NCBI GenBank assembly: GCA_037178625.1
Contig: CM074131.1
Location: forward strand, 3,596,001 to 3,660,000
DNA from: Skeletonema tropicum
Taxonomy: Eukaryota > Bacillariophyta > Thalassiosirophyceae > Thalassiosirales > Thalassiosiraceae
Length of the DNA: 64,000 nt
Direction of reading: 5' to 3'
Below the pieces are notes generated by a model. That model did not search any database. It was not told the DNA's origin and worked only from the letters and a program-made list of their open reading frames with translations. Numbering within the stretch: position 1 is the stretch's first letter; every line of letters begins with the position of its first letter. Made by a program: the position numbers and the translations under genes. Positions 55,039 through 64,000 of this stretch are shown in pieces.

Positions 55039-55825
55039 GATTTATCTATCGCTATCGTTGAAAGGCGTGCTATCGTCACAATCACAATAGAGGTAGGGGA
55101 ATTAAGTATGGTGTAGCATGGTGTGTATGTAACGGAAGCGGAAAGTGGAAGGCGAAGAAAATGAAATGACTGAGAATGAGTGGTCGTGGTCCGTCCAACG
55201 CGTCTCAAATAAAGATGTCTGTCTCATTAGAGCTCAAGAATGGCTTTCTCAGAATGAAGACAAAGATACCCTATCGCGGTACTTAGTGACCCGTACTGCG
55301 GGACTCTGTGACCAGTACTATTCAGGAGTAAGAAGGTCCATGCAGATCGATTTGGTTATCAAAGGAGGAATCATACTTACATAAGTAGGTAGTCTACAAA
55401 AGATTTTTAGTTCTTCTCACGATCTAGATAATGCAAGAAAGCATACAGATCGGATGAAAAAGGAATTTTGCCCTTCAGGTTTGCAAAGTCAAAGTGTAAA
55501 GTGTGTTCTCTTTCAAAAAGCAAGCAAGGTGATTGAGGCCAACGTCGTCCAAACCCTTACAGGTCGTATCTTTGACGCTTCATTCTGTTGTTGGCGGCTA
55601 GCTGATGCGCGCCTCTTCGGCACATCTCATCCCAACAAGAGCAGGCAGGCAAGGAAATTATCCATTTCGGATCTGGGCTGGGCTAGCGGACCAGTACCTT
55701 AAGCCGAGCTGGTCCGCTCTAGATATTCATGCTGCTGAATGATTGCCAAGAGAAATCACATAAAAGAGACACTACAATATCATATACAATACAATATCCA
55801 CCTCTCTAGCAGTCTCTAGCGCGTC
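55039..55825. promoter_or_regulatory. Intergenic region with an inverted repeat before the second secreted gene
   Basis: A 10-bp inverted repeat AGCGGACCAG / CTGGTCCGCT (55685-55694, 55709-55718; 14-base spacer) lies 107 bp upstream of ATG 55826. The sequence upstream of this ATG differs from that of copy 1, so the duplication ends at about the start codon. A minor open frame (from Met 55166) is not convincing. Confidence 0.45.
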
Positions 55826-58487
55826 ATGACGATACAAAAATTGGCCCTCTGCGGCGTCGTCGTAATTGCCAGGCTCGCCACATCCACTGCCTTCAATGTT
55901 GATGATCTCGACGCTGCCATCCTCCAAGATATACTCGAGTCATACACAGAGCACCAACCCTCCACTTGCACCGGCGATGGCTGCTACTTCGACATCCTAC
56001 ACCTACGACTGGCCCGGAACAAACCCTGATTCCAATTGGCACGAAGAATTTGTGCCTTATGAGCAAGATCTCTTCCTCGCCGCCATGTCACATTCCGACA
56101 CCAATAATAACCGAAGCTGGACAATACGCCTCGGACAGGGTGGAAACATGTACAGTTACTTCTGCCCAGACCTCCACGGTGAATCAATGCCGCCTCAAGC
56201 TCACCCCAACGCTCCCTGGATCGATGAAGTTCATCAATCAGTTTCTGTGAACGAAAATCTAAATAAGCAAGAAGGAGAGTGTAATGGTGAAACTTGTCCA
56301 GCGTACTTCGTCCATGGAGCAGGGACGTACCAGGACGATGATCCGTACACTTCCACACCGTTTTACAGTCAAAGTTTGGCCAAGTCTTGTGATGGGGCGA
56401 CGTGTACTTTTGCAGCTTGGGGTCAGCATGCTCATTTGACGACAATATTTACCTCGCCGATTATTACTTTGAATCGATTTACTAATTGTGGAGATGGTAT
56501 TATTGAGCATACGGAAATTTTATACAAGTGAGTTCATATTGTGATGCCTACATTTTCTTGGTTGGATATATCCACATGATGTAATATTTTCAGCCGCTAA
56601 CACATCTTTGCCGTCTCTAATTCTCTTCACAGCTTTGCTCCCGCTGGTTCTTCTCCTCACCTGGTTGATCAATCTTATTTCAACGTTCCGTGGAGCGGAG
56701 TCCGTGCGAGTAACCTGCCGATTGCCCTTGAACCCGATCCAACGACTGGTGAGCTGAGTTACGAAGATCCTGACACAGTTGACTATTGCCCACTCTGTGG
56801 ATGGGGATATGGTCATGATGAACCTGAGGGGCCTCAAGGTCGTTGTGCCTATGCTGACCTGCAAAACTTGGGAGGTTATACTTCATTCGTTGGCAACGGG
56901 TTATACGTTAATCGTCCAGCGGATGAACAAAAACCTTACCTATGGTGCCGTAAGCCTGATGTGAGTTGCTATAACGGCAACGCATCTACTTGTATGGCAA
57001 GACCAGAGGAATGCTATGATGAGGTGGGTGAACCTAAGGCAGGTTATACTCCAGTCATTTTAGAAGTCCCTGCAGATTCTACTCCCCAGTGCGAAGACCG
57101 TGCCGCATTCGCTAATGGTTATGAGTTGAAGTGTAAGATGAGAAAAACTGGATTCGGGCACAATAATCCCAATCTTAGGGCAGCGACAGCTAATGATCCG
57201 TGTGCCCCCTGGGCTGGGGCTGATACGAAGATGGGATTCTATCGATCTGACACAAATGAAGGATTTGAAGCAACGTTTATTCGCCACTGGAGTCACTCTC
57301 CTCTAGATGAATTCATGTTTTTTCGTGTGGATGCTCCTGATTTCGCTACGGCAAGGGATATGGTACACAGTGTGTTCGACAATACTGGTAACAACCAAGT
57401 TCTTCCGATTTACTTCAATGTTACCCTACCTGCAACGTCGTCCAACAATGTTCCGACTGATTACAATCCAGGGGCGCTCCCTTCGGTGACGTTTGTTGCT
57501 GGCGACGGTGTATCATCGTTCGCACCAGGTAAATTCAGAAGAAGAATTGGAAGCACAAATCGTGATTACTATGTGTATACGAACAACTACTATGGGATTC
57601 AGGCTAAGCTTGAGGCAGGGGACACATTGTCCAAACGGGCCTTCCTCTTCGCAAGCGAGCTTTCATCTGTCAAGGCAACTGCCGAAAGTCTCAAATCGAA
57701 TGTTGTGTACGACTTGATTGAAGAGACTCGTTATAACCCACGCGCAATCGATATCTACAAGTCTGGCACATCCTTCGATGCCGTTGCCGCTACAGCAGCT
57801 GAAGGCACATCAACCACTTGTACTAGTCCAAGTTCCACCCTCGAGTGTTCCGGATTTTCAACTCCAAGACCAGGTTATTCTCCTATCTTCTACATTACTT
57901 GCGGATCCTCCAGTTACCTTGGCCCGGATCCTTACTTCCTTACTCCCGGAAACGGAGACACATTCACCTTTCCAGGTATGAGTAACAATAACGATGAGAA
58001 GATTCGTGCATACGCTTGTGAAGGTCAAGATCCATCTGTACGACCTACATGGAAGCTGATAGGATTCTTCGATATTAGCTGTGTCACGTTGGGATCTGGA
58101 CTCACCTATGATGATGAAATTTGTGTCGAACCGCCTTCTTCCCAGCCCTCTTCTGCGCCTAGCTTGCAGCCGTCTTCTGAGCCGAGCTCCCAACCATCAT
58201 TGCAGCCCTCTTCTACGCCGAGCTTGGAACCGTCTTCTAAGCCGAGCTCGCAACCATCAGTGACGAGTTCTTCTCAACCATCAGCTGGGCCAAGTTCCCA
58301 GCCCTCTTCTACGCCAAGCTCAAGCTTGCAACCGTCAAAACAATATGAAGAATTTTTGATGCGTATGCGTGCACGCGAGCATGCCAGTGCTTCGGAGCGT
58401 CAAGAAAGGCCACGAATATATGCGACCGCAGGCAAACAACGTAGACGCAGTGCTGCTGCTCCCGCTACAGCTGCTGCTCCTGTCTAG
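55826..58487 (+). pseudogene. Secreted multidomain protein, inverted copy 2, frameshift and altered end
   Basis: The copy is inverted relative to 50487-47448. Exon 1 is 55826-56527 and exon 2 is 56633-58487, with a 105-bp intron between them. In exon 1 an extra base near 55979 (GATGGCTGC here, GATGCTGC in copy 1) shifts the frame, so translation from 55826 stops early while the remaining frame (from 55866) is open and well conserved. After the Pro-Ser linker (about 58330) it diverges: the second Trp-Cys-Arg-Lys-Pro domain is absent and a different basic, Ala-rich tail ends at TAG 58487. The first domains are nearly identical, so the duplication is fairly recent. It may still be expressed if the shift is an error. 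Confidence 0.7.
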
Positions 58488-59584
58488 ATTGTTGGTCTCG
58501 GTTCTGTAGAAGCCGATTGCATGGAAAAGTTGTTCACGGAGACTATCTGCGAGGAAGACATGGATGAAGCGTAAGCGAGGAGACAACTGCGTTTCGATAG
58601 TAAGGCTACATCAACAGTAAATGCTTTTCATAGAATTGCTGTTATCAATGCGGAGACTCTCCAATATTCACACTTGAAAGAGAGCGAACCCACGCATACG
58701 ATCATGGCCGTGTCATATAACGAGCTTTGTTCCTACAACTCTGATGGCAGTCGTAGTAGTAGTAGTAGAGTACATATAGGAAGGCGATGGGGAAGCCTTC
58801 TCTTACTATCACAGCCGAAAGTCGGGATAGCGCTGTCAAGATTCTGTACCAAGTTGGTAGGGCGCTTCAAGGCATGAGAGGCACAGAGGCATCTCCGGAT
58901 GGAATATTCCCCGATCCATGGGAGATACTTTCGTCAAGGTACCGCTGGATACTGATACTGGAAATATCTGTGAAAGACCTTACATACAACAAACATATAC
59001 TTCCTTATCGAGCTGTTTGAACGACCACACAGTTACACACGGCTATTCTTTCCAGGGGAACCACACACATCATCATACAATATATACTCATGAGCAATGG
59101 CTTAGTTCAGCTCGGATGATTCAGAATGATAGAAAGCGGTCACAAACACTGCTCGCAGCAATAAACGAAAACGAAGTGGTGCACGCACAGCTACCGCCAT
59201 ACTTGTTCATTTCTTATGGGTATATGGACAGGTGAGGTTCAAGAGATTCATCACAAACAGTCACAAGTTACGATCACTTTTTTGCTATCAACTTATCTTA
59301 ATTAAGCTCATCCTCTTGGCAAAGTGGCCAGCCACTTATTTATCGTATTTTCGAATCGCATTAGGAGCACTTGAATGAGAAGTCCTACACGACAATGACA
59401 TGTATATTTCTAGCACCTTGCACGCAGTGCTTTGTCCCACTCTTTTGGGACTTCACCTTTAGATTTTGTAGTCTCCACAAAGTTATCCGATGGACAGCAC
59501 CCTCCCATCGATACACTTTCCTTCATCCTGATCATACCTACAAATAGATCGGAAATTAGCGTAACACCTCTCTCCATCCAAGTC
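58488..59584. other. Region with coding-like remnants downstream of copy 2
   Basis: After the TAG at 58487 the same frame stays open for 28 codons (Val-Gly-Leu-Gly-Ser-Val-Glu-Ala-Asp). Further coding-like plus-strand pieces lie at 58787-58925 and 58918-59235 (Thr-Gly-Asn-Ile-Cys-Glu-Arg-Pro-Tyr-Ile) in different frames. They may be decayed C-terminal or neighbouring gene parts. No family recognised. Confidence 0.4.
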
Positions 59585-60547
59585 TTACTTCTTTCCTCCA
59601 TTGCCCGCTCCATCTTCATCATCCTTCTGCTTCTGTTGATCATTCTCTTTCAACTCCAGTGTGTTGTCATCAGTGTACTTCGTAGTCGTAGTGGCAGCTT
59701 CGTCCTTGCTTGGAGTTGGAGGAGCGGCCATACTTGCCACAATAGCATTTGCATTAGGTTTGACTGTGATTGCCTCATCAATGTCTGACCCCCCGCACAC
59801 GAGGACAAGCTCATTATAACCGTTATCCTCCACACGTACAAATGAGTCCAGAGAGCCAGACAGAGGGTCACAACGGTTAAACCTTGGATCCAGTGGGCCG
59901 GCTGCGCACTTGGCGAAAAACGCTTCCTTGTTGGCAATTAGAGTAGGCACGGCAGCATCGAACTCCGCCTGCGTGGCGTAGCGCAATCCCGCAGGGCAGA
60001 AGGAATTATACGATGACAAGGGGTTCAACTGGGAGCAAGCACCTGAGCAAGGAGAAGCCCATAGCCAACAGAGGCCGTTGACGTAGTAACAGTAATCCAC
60101 AGCTGGGAAATACGTGGTCGGAGCAAGCGAAGGTAGTGCTTTGGGTGCTTTGGAAGCTTTGGGCTCTCTGGAAACCTTCGGCGATTTTGAGGTCTTGATG
60201 ACAGCAGTAGCTTGGTTCGCGTTGATCTTACGATTCTCACTCTCCCAGACGCCAATGCCAGTTCCAGCAGCAACCGCTACCAACACCGCAGCAGCAGCAG
60301 TTCCTACATACTTTGACTTTCTGCTCCAAATCCAACGGCATGGATTTGCAGCCACTGCACCTGCATTATCTGGACCTGGACGACCTCCAGATCCAGATCT
60401 GGATTGCTCGTCAACACCTGTCTCAGGATCGGGATCCGCGCCTTCATTGTTCCACGTAGCCTCAACTTCCACTCCTTCTCCTTTAGCAGTACCTCCATCG
60501 GCGTTTGCAGAAGGGGCAGTTTGCTCAAAAAGGTTTCTCGTAGTCAT
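59585..60547 (-). CDS. Type II membrane protein with Cys-rich lumenal domain
   Basis: 320 residues from ATG 60547. The N-terminal ~80 residues are acidic and polar; a hydrophobic Ala/Val-rich segment (about 81-101) fits a signal anchor. Beyond it are a Lys/Ala/Pro/Ser stretch and then a domain (about 150-265) with many Cys: Asp-Tyr-Cys-Tyr-Tyr-Val, Leu-Cys-Trp-Leu-Trp-Ala-Ser-Pro-Cys, Gly-Ala-Cys-Ser, Ser-Phe-Cys-Pro-Ala-Gly-Leu-Arg, Arg-Cys-Asp-Pro. A low-complexity Asp/Lys/Gly-rich tail follows. No family recognised; likely a Golgi or cell-surface protein. Single exon, frame intact. Confidence 0.8.
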   Translation of the reverse strand: MTTRNLFEQTAPSANADGGTAKGEGVEVEATWNNEGADPDPETGVDEQSRSGSGGRPGPDNAGAVAANPCRWIWSRKSKYVGTAAAAVLVAVAAGTGIGVWESENRKINANQATAVIKTSKSPKVSREPKASKAPKALPSLAPTTYFPAVDYCYYVNGLCWLWASPCSGACSQLNPLSSYNSFCPAGLRYATQAEFDAAVPTLIANKEAFFAKCAAGPLDPRFNRCDPLSGSLDSFVRVEDNGYNELVLVCGGSDIDEAITVKPNANAIVASMAAPPTPSKDEAATTTTKYTDDNTLELKENDQQKQKDDEDGAGNGGKK

Positions 60548-62178
60548 ATTGATGATAGCACACTGTGACTATATTACGAGAAAAGGCAAGAAGTTAGCAA
60601 TGAATGATTTTGCTGATAGCACCAAACTCGCTAAGCCAGCGAGACGTCCGTGAGTCGTGAGACTGTGATTACAACATCGCTGTGCCTTTACCTCTAGTAA
60701 TATCAGCGCATGTCGAACGAACACACTGCACCAGCGGCTAAGTCTATGGTCACCCTAGCCAGGATGTCTCTTCTCAGCGAGTACTCAACCTCAGAAAATG
60801 GTCAACATAGTGTCGGAAAGCTGAGAGTGAGAGGAGTTCAAATCCGTAGAGATCTAAGCAAGGTTTTGAATCGCGGTGAAAACAAAAAATGATTCCAGCC
60901 TGAAGACCCAGGGAAATTGGAAAGAGGGACTATTTTGGGGGTTAACCCTTAGTTTTTTCTAGGGGTAGGGCTAACAAAATATTTTTATATTTTTCTTAGA
61001 TCTTCACAGATTCAAATGCAGCTCACCGAGAGGAGCATTTTAACACCCTTTCATGGCCCGTTAGTCCCGTAACGGCTGAGAACGGACAAATCGCCGTTTT
61101 CTGGCTAGGCTGACCATAGACTTAGCCCAGCATGATACGCAACATAGGCACTCACCAATGCTCAAAGGATAAGATGATAACTTTGGTTGATGCCTGCGAA
61201 AAGCAATACGTGAGGGAAAATAATGGTAAGTTACTGGAATCATGGATATATTGTGAAAAGGAAAAGAATATAATGATAATGTCGAGAGGAGAGAACAACT
61301 CCGCCAAATAAAAATCACCACCGAATGTCACACTTTCTGGCCATTCAACGCAACGCCGAGAGATGACACGTTGAGTTGATTATTCGTGTCATGAGCTTTC
61401 GTTGGATATGCGGTATGCTGCATGTAATGGGTTGTAAGCGACATAGTAACACCAGAACTGCCATGGTCGGCGGCCGGCGGCTATTTATTTTTTGATGATT
61501 TTTGACACACAAAAATGTTGACCCACTGCCTTTGCTTTCCTGCATTGGAGCCGCCGAAATAGTCGAGCTTCGTTATCGGTGGACTACACCGATGGAAAGA
61601 GCTACTTCTCGGCTTTTCATAACTGCACTAAGAGTAGCAAACTTTGGTGTGATAGTGTTTAATGATGCAATAGGCTATAACCCGAGGTCAAAACACCATT
61701 GAACTACAAATTTCATGCACTTTCCGAGTATCTTCACGCATATGTACTAAAAGGTGCTTTTACAAGTTTCCTATGTACCAACCATACATAGCCCATGGTT
61801 TTTTACTAGCAATTTTCACGTAAAAGCCGACACACCGTGAGACAGCAATACCCTTCCTATCGACTGTTGGCAATGGAATTACGGCATAGTATTAGGCATA
61901 CTATTCACTACTACCCTGCTGAGAATAATACTGCTCTTGGAATCATTAAAATCGGGCTACTACAAGCGAAGTTCTGCTGGGAATACTTTAAATGGCAGTC
62001 CCTTTCATAATGGGAGTATTTTGTACATGGTCTTTTCTCATGAGGAATCGCTGTGACATAGGCTAGGATGTTTCATTCTCACCTCAAAATCTCGGGAGGT
62101 GGATTTCTTACTCGCAAGAAAGAGTGAATTCAAAAGGCAACGGCGGCCAACGGCCACTTACTCCAGCCACAACAAAAT
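60548..62178. other. Intergenic region, no supported gene
   Basis: About 1.6 kb of short open frames with no domain. A sequence near 60834-60850 resembles a tRNA T-loop but the stem is missing. Nothing else recognised. Confidence 0.5.
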
Positions 62179-62352
62179 TCAAACAGCCTCCACCATGACA
62201 AGACATGCTAAGAAAGTAATGTAAGCGCTGCCGGCGGCCGCCTGACCACCATGCCCTCTCTCATCTGCAATGAATTTAACACCACTATCAGTGATAGCAC
62301 CGTTGCTTGCGAAGGTGGAGAAAAACTGACTTGAGACGAAAGGTTTGTCCAT
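62179..62352 (-). CDS. 57-residue membrane protein, divergent pair member A
   Basis: ATG 62352 to TGA at 62181-62179. The N-terminus Met-Asp-Lys-Pro-Phe-Val is followed by Gln-Phe-Phe and, after a Gly/Ala-rich stretch, a C-terminal hydrophobic segment (Tyr-Ile-Thr-Phe-Leu-Ala-Cys-Leu-Val-Met-Val). It pairs with the start at 63955: both share the first ~15 residues in pattern (Asp-x-Pro-Phe-Val ... Gln-Phe-Phe) and a 27-base leader. Too short for usual gene finders. A further 3' exon cannot be excluded. Confidence 0.65.
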   Translation of the reverse strand: MDKPFVSSQFFSTFASNGAITDSGVKFIADERGHGGQAAAGSAYITFLACLVMVEAV

Positions 62353-62379
62353 TATTGAGAGGAAAGATGAGTCATCAGT
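62353..62379 (-). promoter_or_regulatory. Conserved 27-base leader with a bZIP-type TGACTCA site
   Basis: Identical over 27 bases to the leader of the gene starting at 63955 (63928-63954), directly before each ATG. It contains the AP-1/bZIP palindrome TGACTCA (minus strand 62374-62368). Conservation of a leader up to the start codon suggests a functional element or a recent duplication. Confidence 0.6.
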
Positions 62380-63927
62380 GGTGGGTGTTAAAGTTTTGGC
62401 GTCTCAACCGATGCGTCGAATAAAACCAACTGCACGGGATTCCTCGCACCGACCTGCAATGGAAACTCTTGACGTTCTCGATGTATTTTTCTGCTGCACG
62501 CAAAGAATTTGGGGCGGAAAAGGTAAGAATTCATTATTGCAAAATTAATACACATCGAACAATCACCACACAACATACGTCAATGATTTACTCACGAATT
62601 TTCATTCGGTAAATACTTATCACGTCTACGTCATATATCACCATCATCTATTACACCATTAATACGACGTCGCAGCTGCATTTGATTGTTTATGATCCTT
62701 CGGCAAAAAGTCGTTGCTCCAGTTTGAAATGAAAGGACATCAGCCTCAGCCCAGTGACGTACAGAGAGGGAAGAAGACAATCCGTTCAAAAGGGTCGGTG
62801 TTATTAAGCATCCGACAATCAGCCTCGGCAACGTGCGGAATTCGAAGCAGTATAGGTGAGCTGGTCACGTTCTTGTTGCACGCCAATAATATCGTAATGT
62901 ATCGTCTCTTCTGTATTGAACGCACATCAACTTCGGCGAGGTTAATCCTCGATGTATCGTTTGTCATCTCATTTAAATTCATACCTCTCTTGCAAATGAT
63001 GTAAACGGACAACAATGAAGACAGTAACAATATCACGTCAATCACAATCATGTTGCTACCGATTGAATGCATAATTACTGCTTAAAACACTATCGGATGA
63101 CGATGCCTCGACCGCGACGAATTATATCCTTGTTGAAATCATGATTGCTTTTATGATGCAGTCATTATTTCTATGCCATATATTCCGCTGCTATGAATGT
63201 CTCTGTTGGCAAATGCGGAAAATCTCTCTGTGTCATGTACCGCATATTCGAAGTGTCATTAGTTTGTCAGGTTGAATGCATTGAGAGCCGGTATTTCATA
63301 GTGTGTCAATACTGTAAGCATTGTGCATAAAATAGAATTGTGAAGATTGCTCTGTAATGTTCTATCTGTTATTCCTATCAACAGATATTGGAAGAGAGAA
63401 GATTGCATCGTAATGTTTCTCTCCGTTGTCGGATGAGATAGATTGCCATCGCCGATGGAAGCAATGGGAAGAAGAGGTCTTACAGAAGATCTGTTATGTC
63501 TAAAGAGTGCAATGGCAATGGATAGCCTAAGATTTAAGTGCGATAGGAGAAGCAATTTTTCATGATAATCGTTGTACTAACAATTGATTACATCTATTTT
63601 GTGCATAGGCGAAGCAAGTGTGTGCATAACATCACACCAGCGCAGTCACTGACGTGCGTGAATTCTGACATGTGCAGTGTGCAGGGAGAATCCTTCGTCT
63701 ATTTCGTCGTAACAGGCTGCAACCTTCGGAGACGTTTGACAGATGTCGTACCCAGAGAAGACTACGACGTGGATAAGCAAGACCATGCAGTGTTGTTTCA
63801 TCTCTTGATGTTACGACCCAATTGCAGCAGCTGATATGTCATGTCAGATTAGTCCGATTACAAGTGTCCGACTCTAGTGGTTTCTACCATTGCACTTGAG
63901 ACGGCGGCAGATTATCGCCGACCCTCT
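62380..63927. other. Spacer between the divergent small genes
   Basis: About 1.5 kb, the shared upstream region of both small genes. The frame 63562-63834 (90 residues, ATG) has no recognised domain. Nothing else supported. Confidence 0.45.
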
Positions 63928-63954
63928 ACTGATGACTCATCTTTCCTCTCAATA
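63928..63954 (+). promoter_or_regulatory. Conserved 27-base leader of divergent pair member B
   Basis: Matches the leader at 62353-62379 in inverted orientation; TGACTCA at 63933-63939. It directly precedes ATG 63955. Confidence 0.6.
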
Positions 63955-64000
63955 ATGGACAACCCTTTCGTCCCAAATCAGTTCTTCTTCATCTTCGCAT
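63955..64000 (+). CDS. Small membrane protein, divergent pair member B, cut by window end
   Basis: ATG 63955 opens a frame beginning Met-Asp-Asn-Pro-Phe-Val-Pro-Asn-Gln-Phe-Phe-Phe-Ile-Phe-Ala and runs off the right edge after 15 codons. Member A begins with a closely similar sequence. DNA similarity between the two continues to the last base, so the homology extends outside the window. Confidence 0.6.
   Translation, partial: MDNPFVPNQFFFIFA

Noticed and set aside
55145..55384. Open frame of 79 codons before secreted copy 2
   Set aside because: Opens without ATG; the first Met is at 55166, no domain is seen, and a spliced gene could not be built.
60825..60860. T-loop-like TTCAAATCC suggesting a tRNA
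   Set aside because: Flanking bases do not pair as a T-stem and no acceptor, D-arm or anticodon arm can be built.

Overview
The window looks like nuclear DNA of a diatom, probably a centric one. Two predicted plastid preproteins (34642-34995 and 41517-42024) start with a signal peptide ending in the ASAFAP-type motif, and two more carry a looser version (10180-10674, 39828-40613). Introns are short (about 73-110 bp) with GT-AG ends. There is an HSF-type transcription factor, secreted proteins with Pro-Ser-rich linkers, and several Ser/Asn/Asp-rich coiled-coil proteins. No tRNA, rRNA or CRISPR array was recognised.

Layout. 1-8.2 kb: a long coiled-coil gene cut by the window's left edge, then a tandem, frame-broken paralogue. 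8.7-12.1 kb: a small membrane coiled-coil protein, a plastid-targeted cupin (two exons) and an HSF gene (two exons, minus). 14.07-17.31 kb: hAT transposon copy 1. 18.0-26.3 kb: a methylase of the rRNA_methylase/YtqB type and three low-complexity or coiled-coil genes, two of them frame-broken. 25.7-29.1 kb: a duplicated head-to-head gene pair. 29.3-30.4 kb: a decayed METTL21-like methyltransferase. 30.8-33.6 kb: a secreted trypsin-like protease and a Pin1-type parvulin. 34.6-36.3 kb: a small plastid protein and a candidate split gene. 36.44-39.68 kb: hAT copy 2. 39.8-47.3 kb: a plastid PDZ protein, a small thylakoid-lumen protein, a three-exon diatom-type gene, a two-exon secreted Cys protein and a membrane protein. 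47.4-58.5 kb: a large inverted duplication of a secreted multidomain gene. Between its arms lie an internally deleted hAT derivative, a decaying sulfotransferase-like gene and an unrecognised frame-broken gene. 59.6-64 kb: a type II membrane protein and a divergent pair of tiny membrane-protein genes, the second cut by the right edge.

The most notable content is the hAT family. Two 3238-bp copies have the same length, collinear coordinates, identical predicted proteins and perfect but different 8-bp target duplications, and a 604-bp deletion derivative has its own perfect duplication. This points to recent activity. The second theme is local duplication followed by decay: coiled-coil paralogues, a duplicated gene pair, an inverted surface-protein pair and a divergent small-gene pair. 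Many genes carry single frame changes, so either pseudogenes are common here or the assembly has residual indels.

Functionally the genes look like an ordinary eukaryotic neighbourhood rather than an operon. The one grouping that may be more than chance is the pair of secreted proteins around a type II membrane sulfotransferase-like gene. Where an exon start or frame join was inferred by eye, the entry says so.
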